The notes: generated by a model not told the origin, from the sequence alone. A DNA stretch of 64,000 nt from Azadirachta indica (GCA_022749755.1 CM040440.1:556824-620823); one strand, 5' to 3'; positions 34,502 to 47,151 are shown, counted from the first letter of the stretch. Numbers and translations: made by a program.

Positions 34502-37022
34502 ATATATTAGGGTAGGCAAAAAAAACTAAAACCCAAAAAATTAGACCAAAATTGATAGGTTCGGTCTGGTTGTATCGGTTGTTCAATCTAATTTTAATTT
34601 TTTTTTAAAAAAAATATTTTCAATCCAATTTTGATTTTAAAACAAAATCTAAAACTAAACAGAAATAATGTTAAACAATAAAACAACGTCATTTTATGAG
34701 AGTTAAATAACGTCGTTTTTAAGAAAATTTTAGAGAAAAAGAAAAAAATCGACAACAATAATACTAAATAATAAAAACTGCACAAGGTGGTTCAAGAATC
34801 ATGATATTGTAATATTAGGAGACCAACTTGAATTTGTCTATAGAGATCTACTACCATTGTTATCGTACCTGAAAAATACAATGTGTGTGAAAGCAAGCTA
34901 ATTTTAGTATCAAAGCAAAAGAACACTGTTGTTTAAAAGTAAATTATAATTATGGGAGAATCAGATTAATATTGAATAGATCGAATCATGGCAGTATTCA
35001 ATATGATCGATTACAATTTGATGAACTTAGAACTGCAAATAAGGTAATTTTGGAGGCTACAATAACTAATTAAGGTCAATGGATGCAAGGAATACATAAG
35101 AATGATGAGGTAGTATTTAAGGTTCACTTTAGTGGCAAAAAATTAGCTAGAAAGTAAGCAAAAATCATGAGTGTTGCTTTGAAGAAAAAGACACTCTTCA
35201 ATGACGTGATTTTACAAAGTTTTTTAACTAATGAATATCAGATCATCATGATATGATGTGATGATGTTGATCCCCTATACGTGGAGTCATGTAGTGTTTA
35301 TATAGTGTATAAAGTGGAGTTATAATAGAACATGAATAGTTCATGCAATCCTAAATTAATGCAAGTCACCTTTTTAAGACAAAATTTATTTAGAAATTAA
35401 ATTCGTATAATTTAATCATATTTAAAAGAAGCGTTTAAAATTCATATTTGTAATAAAACATTTATTCTAATTAATAATAGTTAGAATAAAATACTTATTT
35501 TAATTAACATTAAGTTAATTAAAATAAAGTTTTGAATTTTAAAACGAAAAATATTTTTTGGGCTTTTGTATTCTTTATATATTAATTTAATCATATAATG
35601 GAATCTTTTGGGCGTAAATACTTCTACGAAGATTAGGCCTAGACATTATATTGATTTGAGACAAACTTGGATCTACTTTTACCTTTTATATCATAGCCTA
35701 CAATTTGAATCTCAAAGAGTTACTTTCCTGAATAAAATACGTAATTTTAGCTTGGCTTTAAGCTTAAGTTCGGCCCCAAAAGTTAATTTTCATGTATCAA
35801 TAGAATTTTCACGAAAAAATATATAAATAATATGATTATATTTTTATATTAATTTAATATATATATTTTTGCTATAGCCTGATAAAGTCACCCATGCGTC
35901 CTTCTATGACTATAGTAGAGATTTATCATATTTTATCTTTTTTTAATAACACTCTCCCTTGAATATCCGATCACTTTAAAAACAATTACATTTGACTTTT
36001 ACTAAGAAAAAATTCAAATGACATAAAACTGTAACAAAATAAATATAATTCTTAAAGAATAAAAAAAAAAAAGATATTGGATGTGCTTTATAAATTTTCT
36101 AGTTAAAAATTGTTGTTATGGTAAAATCTGGGGAGATAAAACCCTCAAATGTATAACCAACTCGACAATACATTGACTTGGTTTATCCCATGTGGCTAAT
36201 ATATCAATTTATAAAAGATTGATATTGATAATGTCTTGGTAAATAAATTTTGAAATGTCTACACATGAAGATAATTTATAATAATTTCGAATATGATGAA
36301 TGATGGAAAGCAACCATATGTCCATAATACATGTATACATTCTCTAACTTGTTTCTTAAAAAGAGCGAGAAGTTCAAAATAATTTAACAATGTAACAACC
36401 ATGGATTTTATGTGAATAAATAAAAATTTTGCATTAGTATAATTAATAAGATTTGAATTTTCTGTTAATTTATTAGAATAAAATAATTTTAAAGTAGTTC
36501 TACAGAGGTATCAAAAAATATGTTTGATACTATTCAACTTGTGTTAGAGTGGATTCATGATAATTAAACCTTACCAAAAGATTTATTAAAAATGGTCCAA
36601 TTACTTTCAAATATAATTCTTTAAGGTTAAGTATTTGTTCATTCTAATCTGTTGGATAAAATAGATCTTTTTCGAATTAAGAGATCGAACTTATTAGGGT
36701 ATTCAATAGAAATTCTTTATTCATATAAAAACGTTTTCAAACTTTTTCCACTTCTGACGAAGATGAAAAGGAAAACAAGATTTTCTTCTTCTAATTAATT
36801 AATTAATTACCAACCAACATAGCTATAACGCATGCATCATTCTTCTTCTTCTTCTGCTTAAACTAATTAATTAACTTAATTAGCCATCATTAACGCCAGA
36901 ATAATAACTTCACACAACACCAATATGTTTAATGAATTTCCTTAATGCTCTTTTTAATCTCACAATTAACTAAACATATCTTAAATGAAAGTAGAAACAC
37001 AATACATCACAACATCAATGTA
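34502..37022. other. Intergenic, repeat-like, no gene seen
   Basis: AT-rich DNA. The part at about 35150-36050 has moderate complexity and could be a decayed transposon, but no coding domain or terminal repeat was identified. Sequence from about 36650 is the presumed XTH upstream region with a TTC-rich tract at about 36840-36855. Confidence 0.5.
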
Positions 37023-37032
37023 TATATAAATA
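37023..37032 (+). promoter_or_regulatory. Probable TATA box of the XTH gene
   Basis: TATATAAATA lies 64 bases upstream of the ATG at 37087. The spacing is short but workable for a plant gene with a brief 5' UTR. Confidence 0.45.
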
Positions 37033-37086
37033 TAACACAATATCACCTCACTTGAATAATTTACTTCGCCATTTTTAATTTTCTGA

Positions 37087-38280
37087 ATGAATAATTCTTG
37101 CATTTCCATTCTCTCTACATTTCTTCTTCTTCTTCTTGTTTCACCATTGCAAACAAGCTGCAGACCCGACAACACAAGCTTTTATGACAACTACTATGTC
37201 ACTTGGGGCCATGATCATGCCTTGCTTCTCAACCATGGAAGAGAAATTCAGCTTTCCCTGGACAGAAAATCTGGTAATTAATTAATCATTTTGCATGTTA
37301 ATTATATGCATGGATTAAGAATATTAATCAGGTCCAATTCCAATTTTTGTCTGCATTTTAGGGTCTGGATTCGAGTCGAAATTGAGATACGGATCTGGCT
37401 TTTTTCATATCAGAATGAAGTTACCAGGGAACATTTCTACAGGAGTAGTGACAACCTTCTATGTGAGATATTATTTATTTATATACACTTTTGTTCTCTC
37501 ATCAGTGGTCGTATGAATCATTCATATCCATACAAACCTGCTGCTGCTTCTCAATGATTGTTTTTCTTCTTTTTTTTGCAGTTACATTCACTCTCCAGCC
37601 GTCATGATGAGATAGATATTGAGTTCTTGGGTGGACCAGAATATAAGCTACACACAAATATATTCACAAATGGCCAAGGTGGTAGAGAGCAGCAAATTCA
37701 TCTTTGGTTTGATCCCACTAAACATTTCCACTCCTACAAAATTCTCTGGAATCCATACCAAATAGCGTAAGCATACATTCAGGCCCATATTGTTTTACTT
37801 GTATCTCGTGTTGTATTACATTCTTAAATAGTCGGTTCGAGACATGACTCATGAGCCTATTAAATTTGTGTCCGGCTAGATCTCATGCATAAAACTTTTC
37901 AGGATTTTTGTGGACAATGTTCCAGTAAGAGTGTTCAAGAACAACACAAAGAAAGGAGTGGGTTACCCATCACAGGCAATGCAGATAATGGGAAGCATGT
38001 GGAAAGAAGAAGGGTGGTCGAGTGGTGGAAACAAGATTGATTGGAGTCAAGCACCCTTTCAAGCTCACTACCAGGACTTCCATATCGATGGCTGCGTCTC
38101 AAAAGAAGATGGAGGTTCATGTAATTCATCGAGATATTGGGGAACAGTCAGAAATATTGGGGACTAAACCCAAAGCAAGAGAGATCGTATCAGAATGTGA
38201 GGAAGAAGTATTTGACGTATGACTATTGCAGGGATAACTCTAGCTCTGGGGCACAACACCTTGAATGCTATAATAGCTAG
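37087..38280 (+). CDS. XTH: Xyloglucan endotransglucosylase/hydrolase (XTH2-like), with a one-base frameshift in the last exon
   Basis: Exons 37087-37273, 37362-37462, 37582-37766 and 37903-38280 have GT-AG borders and matching phase. Residues 1 to about 25 are a signal peptide. The GH16 active site [10 protein letters not shown] is at about residues 104-113, with Glu106 as likely nucleophile and Glu110 as acid/base. These secreted enzymes cut and rejoin xyloglucan in the wall. The Asn that usually follows the active site as a glycosylation site is Gly here. After the last-exon block [11 protein letters not shown] the frame ends early at 38165-38167. One base missing from the GGGG at 38139-38142 would explain this, because the next frame holds the normal XTH C-terminus ([20 protein letters not shown], then YCRDNSSS and EC) up to TAG 38278-38280. 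It is a real truncation or a sequence error. An exon 2 pseudogene lies at 24196. Confidence 0.87.
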
Positions 38281-38437
38281 TTAGCTAGGCAATTAACCTG
38301 TGGAATTATTAGTTGGTTAATTAATTAGTAGCTAAATTGCAATGATTCATTGAATAATATATACGGGACATCTCCCTTTTAGTTATACGACCTTCCAATT
38401 TTCTTTCAAGTTTCAAAAGAGTACTGCTATACATACT

Positions 38438-38472
<35 letters not shown>

Positions 38473-41400
38473 CTTCTGTGTGTAACAATGTTGATTAATA
38501 CTTGCTTACAAAGTTGAAAGTTGATAAAATTTTTACTTCCAATGTTATATTGTTGTCAAATGTTCAATATTTTCATCATGAGTGGTTTGAATAATCGAAT
38601 ATCAATAAGAGTAAAAGTTTCTCACTCTATCCAAATCTTTTAAAAAAATTTATTTAAAATGATAATATGAATTAGAAGAGATTATACATTTTAAATTTTG
38701 TAATAATTTTATAAAAGAAGAATAAAATACACATTCCTTGTTAACCTTGACAGAAGAAAAAAATGAACATTAATTCTTCACTAAAAAGCCGACTATAGCT
38801 GAAATTATGTTTCAATACATAGAAGTAGAATTATGCTGCCCAGAATTGTAATCAATATTAAAATTTTAGGTTTGATTTTGAACATAAGCCAGATAGATAT
38901 CTGATTAGGAAGTAGAAACTGACATTTTGGAGTGGGAACGCTATAAATAGAGCAGAATAAGAATAGAGAACCAAAAAACAGATGAGATGAGATGAGATGA
39001 GATGATGATGCACAATTCCAGAACTGCACATTAGATATAATTAGGCAAAGTCACATCACAGCAGCAACTGTTTGGCTGCATGAAATCCAAGTTAAAAGGT
39101 TTTACCAAGTTTCTAACCAAGTCATCGCATTTAGAACTGGTTTCATAAACAACACAGACAAACCGCATTCATAAATTAGACAGCAAGAAAAATTCCAACT
39201 AGCAACGGCTGATCTCTAATGCCTTCTACTGCACCACAGAGCAACCTATCACATCTGCATTTATCAGTTGTTTTGAACTGCAAAAGAAGACGCGTGTCGA
39301 ATTAAAGTCTGACAATTAATATAAACAATGAGAATACGCATACTTAAGCAACACATATTACTTAAATAGGCACATCCATGAAATGGACTTCTTCAATTTA
39401 GTTATCAATTGGCATCAAAGAGAATAATGTATGCCAGGGACCAGAGAGGAATAATGAGAAATTCATCAATATCCCTAAAAGTTGAAAAACCATTAGTCAG
39501 AGGGTCATAAGGTTCTGCTTTTGTCTTATCCTACTTTCCTGATCCAATTCAAAATATTCCACGGAATCCTGACGAGTCAAATAATACAAATTATTGAACT
39601 CTTCTCATGTTCTGAACCTCTATCCAACAGCAAATCAAGAGAGATGAACACAGAACTCGCTACAGCTAAAAGTCAGACAGAGTGTATACAAAGCTTAAGG
39701 CCACAGTGCAATGAAAGAAGCAAAAGTGTATACATACAGAAAGAAAACTCGTTATGTTATCGATGCCCCTGCTTGCTACATTGTTCATGAAAATAGGACA
39801 ACAATGCACTCACTTATCTAAATTGAGAAAATGGAGAAAACCATGCATAATTTCAGAAGACACAAATGAACATGTAACATATCATAATAATAAATATTCT
39901 ATTGGCAGCAACAATTTACAAACTGACTACAATTGTACATTAAATAAACAATTTGAATATGTTTATTCTCAAAGTTTATCACAGAAATTCAAACTTAGTT
40001 AACCCATGAGTTAAAGACAGTCTTGCCCTCGCACACCTTCATGGTTGTAAGGAAAGAAATAATTGCATTTACTCCCACACAGTGCACCATACATATACAA
40101 AATTGAGAGGATGGTAATCTTTCTCTCCAACGTAATACACATGTCTTCAGCTGACTAACTCAGGATCAAATAACGTATACCAAACCTAATCAAATCGACA
40201 GATGGAAATGAATTTTGAAAAACTATCTGTCACAACAAATGATGGTGCCAGAATGGATATGAAACACAAGAATGCGGAATAACATTTCAAATTAAGATAC
40301 TATTTACTAAAGAATGTAAATGATGATACACGTTTTTTATTGAAAAATATTAAACAGAGCGCCAAAACAAAATGAAGAAAGAAAATTTCATTTCCAAAAT
40401 ATTTCAATATTCAAGCAAATTAACATGCCTCTTTTTGGAGGGCAAAAAGAACTGAGTTGAAAATGAATTGCTCAGCTCGCCCTCATCATTTCAAGTAACA
40501 GCTTGAGCTCATCACATGCAAATCAAGCTAGAGTACACATGCATTTAGCTCAGAAACAGCACCTTCTGAGAACTAATAAACTTAAAAGCAGCGGATAGCA
40601 TGTCAATTAGGGTAAAAAATTAAAGTTACCAATAGGCATTAGTTAGAGATTTTCGGGAAGTCTAGAACATGCCAATGGTTTCTAAGATGATGAAGATTAT
40701 TAACTGCCAAATTACAAATAGCAAATAAGGGGAAAAAATAAAGAAAGAAAATGTAATTACATGGAAAGATGTTTCCAGGTAGGTGATATGCTTCTCTACT
40801 AGAGGCATGAACCAACATTCAAATTCAGTTCAAAGATTGCTTCATATGGTCAGGAGCCACTTAAGCTGAAAAATTGAAGGTCCTTAAGCAGCAATGAATG
40901 ATGGCATGCTTCAACCTTTTTATTCTAATTTTATTTTGGTTCATGACTGCAACCTCAGAATTTTCACTGTTTGAAAGTCAAAAAGCTAATTGATGTAACA
41001 GATCAGATTTGTCTCTGAGAAGGCAACAAGTAAAAGAGATATAATTACATGTTATGATTTTGTTGATGCCCACAATACGTTGACTGGCTGGACGCTCCAA
41101 CTGGCCTTGGATCAGTAAATGACGGTAAAAGGAAACTGAACATACTATTAGTCAAAGTAGCCTTAACTGACGGTTGTATTACTGATGGTAAAAGGAAACT
41201 GAACATACATTACTGATTCACCAACTGGAATCAGCAGATTTCACGAAATAACATGTATAATTTCTGAATAGCATTGTGAATTTTTCTCAAATCGTTTGGA
41301 GATTGCAATATAACCACGGTAAACAAATCTCAACTAGCTTAGTTGTTTCCCTGTATAGAAACTTTTCAAGCTGTTTGAGAACTGTCCAATCTCTTTCATT

Positions 41401-42111
41401 ATGTCCCTTCCCTAACATAACAATATCCATCAAGAGATTGATACTCGCTAACATTTACTGACAAAAAACTCAAGCATTCTAATACCCCCCACACACCAAA
41501 AGAATCCTTCCTTAACCCTAACATTTCCTGATAGCAATCATATAATCCTTAACCCCTAGCACTTCCAAAGAACAATCATTTATGAAGTAACCACACTCAA
41601 GCCCAAAGTTAACAACAAAATAATCAGATTTCTTAATATATGAACAGCGGCTCATTTTGAAGCAAGAACAAAAATGGCATACAAGGTATTCGGAACTACC
41701 AGAACGGACATATTTGATTTGATTTTTGCAGGCATTAATCAATTCCAGAACTCATGTAAATGCTATGATCATAACCCATAATTCAATTCACAGAATCACC
41801 GAATCATGGGAAACCAATGACCCAAATCTAGCAAGTAAATATCACTCCAAGAAAAACCTGGGGAGCCCAAATCCACCAGGTTGACAAAAAGGCTTCGTGT
41901 CCTAAGCTGCTAAGAACAAAAAGGGCAACATTACCACAAAAAAGATGCAATCAAGACAAAAAATTTCAAAGAACAAAAATTCACATTAAACAAAAAAGTT
42001 AGCACCTTTAACCAAAACCCATTATCAAAATCAAGACTTTATACTACACAAAGTCCAACACAATCTTAAAATTAAAAAACAAACGAACAAACAAACAAAA
42101 ACACACGTACT
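38281..42111. other. Convergent intergenic region with a possible long NF-YC 3' UTR
   Basis: Includes a TA microsatellite at about 38443-38468, a GATGA repeat at about 38979-39003, and a pair of 22-bp direct repeats (GGTAAAAGGAAACTGAACATAC) near 41124 and 41186. On the minus strand at about 38800-39290, a CTTCTTTTGCAG acceptor-like site precedes moderately complex sequence, so this could be a spliced 3' UTR exon of the NF-YC gene. No protein-coding gene is recognised. Confidence 0.5.
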
Positions 42112-42807
42112 CTAGCCTTGGCCATCGAGATTGGCTTGTCCCCCCCTCCCTCCACTTCCATACGAACCGTCATCCCCAGTCCCCGCCGTCTGCCAAACAG
42201 ACTGCCAAGCCTGACTTGGCGGCTGTACATAAACGCCGGTGGGATCAACAGCTGGCCGACCAATCATCATTCCTCCAGGCCCAGGAGCCCCAGTGGGCTG
42301 ACCAATTGGCGGATAATAATACGGTACGCCACTGGCCGTGGCCCCCACCATTCCCCCCAATCCGGAAGCCTCGTCCTTAATCTCATCTCTGGGTACAATA
42401 TCCACCAAAAAGTCAAAAATATCGGTCCTAGTAATCGCTGCAGCGATATCATTCTTCTGCAGCGTCCTCCGCTTGTTTTCCTCGGCGTGGAGCCACGACC
42501 GAATGGTGAGTTCCAAGATGAATAACTCGCAAGCTTTAGCAAACAAAATCGGAGCTTCGGCGGAGATCATGCGAACGTCCTCGTCAGCCTTCATGATTTT
42601 CTTGATGCGAGCGAGTGGGAGCTGGTGGTTCTTGAAATCATTAACTTGTTCGATTTCTTGTCGCTGATAAGACCAGAACATTTGAAGCTGCTGTTGCTGT
42701 TGCTGGATGAGATGATGATACGGCGCCGCAGCGGCTGCGGCAGCTGCAGCAGCAGAGGGGGGTTGAGGTGGGTACGATGAGGATTGGGCCTGCTGGTTGT
42801 TCTCCAT
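42112..42807 (-). CDS. NF-YC: Nuclear transcription factor Y subunit C (NF-YC1/4-like)
   Basis: An intronless 231-residue frame starts at ATG 42805-42807. The N-terminus has a ten-Ala run (about 19-28) and a six-Gln run (35-40). The histone-fold domain spans about 63-143 with the NF-YC core [37 protein letters not shown] and [20 protein letters not shown]. The C-terminus, rich in Pro, Gly and Tyr, contains SGVPYYYPP and QAWQSVWQT and ends NLDGQG, as in the NF-YC1/NF-YC4 group. The protein pairs with NF-YB through the histone fold, then joins NF-YA or CONSTANS-type proteins to bind CCAAT or related sites in the nucleus; relatives act in flowering and light/ABA responses. The 5' UTR carries a trinucleotide run (CAT on the coding strand) at about 42826-42847, which adds no upstream start. 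Confidence 0.95.
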   Translation of the reverse strand: MENNQQAQSSSYPPQPPSAAAAAAAAAAPYHHLIQQQQQQLQMFWSYQRQEIEQVNDFKNHQLPLARIKKIMKADEDVRMISAEAPILFAKACELFILELTIRSWLHAEENKRRTLQKNDIAAAITRTDIFDFLVDIVPRDEIKDEASGLGGMVGATASGVPYYYPPIGQPTGAPGPGGMMIGRPAVDPTGVYVQPPSQAWQSVWQTAGTGDDGSYGSGGRGGQANLDGQG

Positions 42808-43506
42808 TGATTTAAAACAATTTAGGATGATGATGATGATGATGATGGTTTGATGGTTTGATGAAATTGGATTGGCTTGTTTGATCGTCGATGAAATGTG
42901 GACAGATGGTGGTGGGTTGGTTTGATCAGATCAGATCAGATGCGTTTTGAGGGTTGAGGTTGAAGATGAGTTTAATGGATGGATGGTTGGGATTTTATTT
43001 GGGAGAATTAGGATGGGATAAGGTACAGGCGTGACGATTCTTGTGTTTTTGTTGTCGTCTCTCCTTTTTTATTTTTTATTTTTTATTTTTTATTTTTTAT
43101 AATTATTAACCAAAAAAACAAAAAGATTCTTCACGTTTTGCTAATTTTGGCTACATTATTTATGCTTATTTACTGCATAATTTTACTTCAATATTGTATG
43201 ATGCACTTTTTCCAAAATTTTTTTTAAAATTATTCTGTCAATTATTTAATTAGAGTTGTGGGTCAATTTGCGATAGTTATTTATGGTTCATAAAATAAAT
43301 ATTAAATAAAAAGACAATTTCATCCCTAAAGTTGAACAATTGAACGTTTTAATTTGACAAACTTATAAAAATATTCGTTAAAGTCTTTGCTATGTTTGTT
43401 TATTTGGATGGAAATGATGGTAAACTGGTATACTTATATAGTTTAATAAAGGTGCATATCAATGTTCAATATTCTCAAGTACTCATAAATATTTATTAAA
43501 TATAAA
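42808..43506. other. NF-YC upstream region
   Basis: Contains the 5' UTR and promoter of the NF-YC gene, GATCA repeats near 42926, and a (TTTTATT)n-like microsatellite at about 43066-43100. No other gene is seen. Confidence 0.6.
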
Positions 43507-44390
43507 TTGTTAGGGGAGAAATATTGCGCTAGGTAGAGTCATAAGAGAAAAACACACGTGACAAGTATCTAACACGGTGTGACTACCTTAACTAAGGATG
43601 ATAATCTTGTGGAGGATATACATAGTAAGCTTGAGCTATGGAAACCCAATGGCCTATGATTCGAAGAAACTCAACCTAAGCCCAAGAAAAATAAGATTAG
43701 AAGGATATTTAATGTGTTGAGTTAACACTGCCTAAGGATGAGTATGACATGGTTAAAAAGTGAAATTGACTAATATAATATCACTTATATCCATTTAAAA
43801 GATACTGTGGTCTTTGAGAAAGAGAAACATAAGCAAGTTGTATCAGGAAAATCAATAAGTGCCAAATCTCGAGTGCATTTCCTTCTTAAGAAAGTTATAA
43901 AAAAGTTCATGGGAGATGTCAAATATGTGGGCCCAATATTCCCTGTAGCGAGGCCGAGCAGATCACGTGGAATCTTCGTTAGCACCAATGAACAAATAAA
44001 AGACATATATATAAACTACACCTACACAATTAACTTGTACAAGAGAATTCTCTCAAAAACTTGGTAAAAGCTTTTCGATATATCTTCTTCGGTGTAATCA
44101 TAATTAACTTGAGCGGTGGAGTGATTTCACCTATTACACTACTGACACCCTAACCATTTTCTGATATTTTAGGAGTAAGGCCGAGGTAGATAGTGACCTC
44201 ATAACCTTTATTTTAAATCAATACCAAGCTGAATTCCTATAAACCTTTTACCGCTAACATTATCCCACGATATAGAAATTGTGTTTATTGACTGGGATTC
44301 GTTTCTAATGGATTCGACATGGCAGTAAGTCATTCGTCAAGTGCAAATAGTGGCAATAGCGACTTTTCAACATGAACAGTAATAAATATT
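43507..44390 (+). mobile_element. Possible LTR and leader fragment of a gypsy-type element
   Basis: The sequence starts TGTTAGGGGAG. Around 44085-44140 it has text typical of plant gypsy LTR ends (GGTGTAATCATAATTAACTTGAGC, split here as a CTTGAGCGGTGGAGTGATTT block). An ATGGCAGTAAGTCATTCG frame follows at 44321, like the start of a gag. No second LTR or polymerase domain is present, so this is tentative. Confidence 0.35.
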
Positions 44391-44615
44391 TGTTTAACAA
44401 ATTAAATTTATAACAATGTACAATTAAATTGAACATTTTTTGCATTAAGATTTATTTTAATATTTATTGGTATATAATTTTTTCATGGTTGTCTTACATA
44501 ATATTTTATTACTTACAAATTTCTATCAACAATTTTTTTTAAAAAATAAAATATTCAAATTAATTTTTTTTACAATATGAAAAAGAGAATATATGTGGTG
44601 TAAAAGATTTTTTAA

Positions 44616-45200
44616 ATTAATATTTATTTATTTTAGTCATTTTAATTAAAGATAAAATTGTATTTAAAGTTATTTTTAACCTTAATTTCTACTTTATTAA
44701 CATATATAAAATATGTTATCCTTTTAATAAAAGTAATCACTCCACCTCCATTTTACTTCAACTTATCATTAAGGCTAACAAAATTAGGGGTAAAATAAGT
44801 ATTTTTTTATTTTTATTAAATGTAATTTTTAAAAAATATTATTATTAGGTTCAGTGGCTTTGTCCTTGCATGGTTGTGCGTAAGGCAGCACAAAGGCTAC
44901 CTTCGTTGTAATCAGGCCGCGTACAAAGCAACGCAAAGGCTGCTTGCTTATATGCGGCCGCCACCACATGTTGTAGATTTAAGATTTTTTTATTATTATT
45001 TAAAATAAAGATAAAATACTTATTTTATAATGTTTTATTAAAATTAACAGACAATTATCGTTAAGTGCGAGTAGAGTGATGATTTTTAATAAAATAATAA
45101 TATGTATGATACATATTAAAAAATTAAGAGTTAAGGCTAAAAATAACCTTAAATACAATTTCATCTTTAATTAAAATAGATAAATAAATAAATGTTAATT
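44616..45200. mobile_element. Long-TIR, MITE/Pack-type element with a GC-rich core
   Basis: The outer 73 bases at 44616-44688 match the reverse complement of about 45125-45200 at roughly 85% by eye. Shared blocks include TTTTAATTAAAGAT and AAATTGTATTTAA. Weaker inverted similarity continues inward (a CATCACTC/TAATCACTC block and ATAAAATAAGTATTTT) to about 200 bases per side. The centre, about 44855-44975, is much more GC-rich than its surroundings and contains GCGGCCGCC and two CAAAGGCT motifs. No transposase is encoded. Target-site duplication could not be fixed in the AT-rich flanks. Confidence 0.7.
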
Positions 45201-47151
45201 AAATTATTAATTGAAAATTAGATGAAAAATATCACCATCCAATTAACTTTTTTTTTTAAAAAAAATATATATTTTTGACTCATATCCTTTTCAAAGGGAA
45301 CAAAGCTATAACATTGACATATTAAGAAAAGGATGTTTAAGCATAATTCTTTCTTTTTATTTTTGTATTTTCAATTAATATTCCCTTCTTTTTCTCAAAA
45401 AAAAAAAAAAAAAAAAAGAAAATTAATATTCCTTCTTGTCAAATTATTCCAAAGCATGTCCCAAAATTTGAAAAGTTGGAAAGTCAAATACTATGCTTTC
45501 AAACTAAGCTTTCAGTATTTTTTGGCTTTTAGATTCTATGCCCACTTCATCTTTTTTCCAAAGAAGCAGATTTGAATTTACCAATAATTTGGTAGCCAAA
45601 GAACCTTATTTAGAATTTATTTGACCATTGAAATACTTCCAATTTTGTATTATATAAAATACTAACAATGTTATGAATATGTTATAATAAAAAGTTAATT
45701 TTTTTTTTATTTTTATATATTAAAAAGAATAGGAATATATATGCTACACTAACATGGTTTGTTGCATTTATAGTTAAATCACTTTTGCTCTTAAAACAAT
45801 TCCTATTCCAAATGATTCTTTTGAATTATTGTGTATAATGTTTGAGCAAATGAGTTATTAGTTATCTTACTTAGCATAAAAGCAGTTTAGCCGATTACAT
45901 CACTTATGGTCCAAGTAAAACTTTTATAAATAGAATATTTATAAATGAAATTTTTAACAAAAGTTTATTAATTATTTAATTGTTTCGAATAATTTTTTAA
46001 AAACTCTAAAATTTACTTTTCTTTAAATAAAAGAAAATTAATTTTTTTAATTTTTAAAAATCATTTTTTTACATTAATCAAACAACAAAAAATAAAAATA
46101 AAAATAAAAATAACTTTTAATATTAAAAGTTTTTTAGATTAATGAAAAAAACTAAACCGAACTAGCGTTTTTATTTATTTCTTTTCTCAATATTTAGGTA
46201 TTAAATATACTTTTTTGGTGTAAAATTAAATTATTTTTTAAGGGACTATATCTTGAAATTGAGGGAAACAAAAAGATAAGACAGATATTATAAATATAAA
46301 TATTTGAAATTCTATTTCAATGATGGGCATGGGCTCTATCCTTTTGTCCTATCAGAAAGGGGTTTAATTCATTTGTGTATAATCAACCAAAGAAAAAAGA
46401 CTAAAATATTCAACATATAATATATCATGGAAAAGAAATTAAAATCAAGAAAAGCAATAATTGGTTTGTTAATTTAAAGATATTAAAGTTGAACTTCAAA
46501 ATTTATTTCATCAAATCTCATAATAATAAATTCAATTAATGATTTCTAAATCCTATTAACTTTAATAATTAATTACCAATTTTAGCAAACTTTTCTTGAC
46601 ATAGAAAGTAATAAGAGTTCACTGCTTTACTCCACACAAATATGTGAGATGAAGATACTCGAAGTATGAGATGAAAATACAATCAACTTTGTTATAAGGA
46701 TGAAATGGAAGATTATAGAAGTCATCTGTGTATCAAAAATCCCAAAAAGGAAAAAGGTTACTACCTTTGCAAATAAGGAACATTGCCAATAGGATGAGGA
46801 GCTATGAATTCTAGTTATCCAAGTTCATAAGACTGGTGCTCCGAACTCTGTTTCGGATACAAAAACAAGACTAGCACTGTGTTTGATTCCCCAGGAAAGT
46901 AAGGCAAAGAGCAGAAAACCACTGTGATTATAAACTACTTGCTATTGGGTTCATAAGTTGGTAGTAACTGCTTCAATTCCAAATTCTGAATAGGTATTAG
47001 CTAAAGTACCAAGTTCTTCTCCCGTTTCTCCTATCGTCTCCGTCGATACACCACCATCTCTTCTACCCTGGTCTCCTTCTTGTTCATCATTGCTTCTGCC
47101 TCAACCTTTTTATGGACATGTGCTGCAACACACTTTTCATCAGTGGTTTTG
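45201..47151. other. AT-rich intergenic DNA and DNAJ 3' flank
   Basis: A poly-A tract lies at about 45400-45418. Sequence from about 46800 is more complex and is probably the 3' UTR of the minus-strand DNAJ gene. No separate gene is recognised. Confidence 0.55.

Noticed and set aside
35608..35826. 72-codon plus-strand frame
   Set aside because: It lies in repeat-like DNA, without family similarity or a plausible gene structure.
42118..42525. Plus-strand 135-codon frame opposite NF-YC
   Set aside because: It is antisense to a clearly conserved histone-fold coding sequence.
43807..44067. 86-codon plus-strand frame
   Set aside because: It falls within an LTR-like segment and does not resemble a retroelement or host protein.
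44855..44975. GC-rich island considered as a tRNA, rRNA or small ncRNA gene
   Set aside because: No cloverleaf, A/B boxes or rRNA motifs are visible, and it sits in the centre of an inverted-repeat element.
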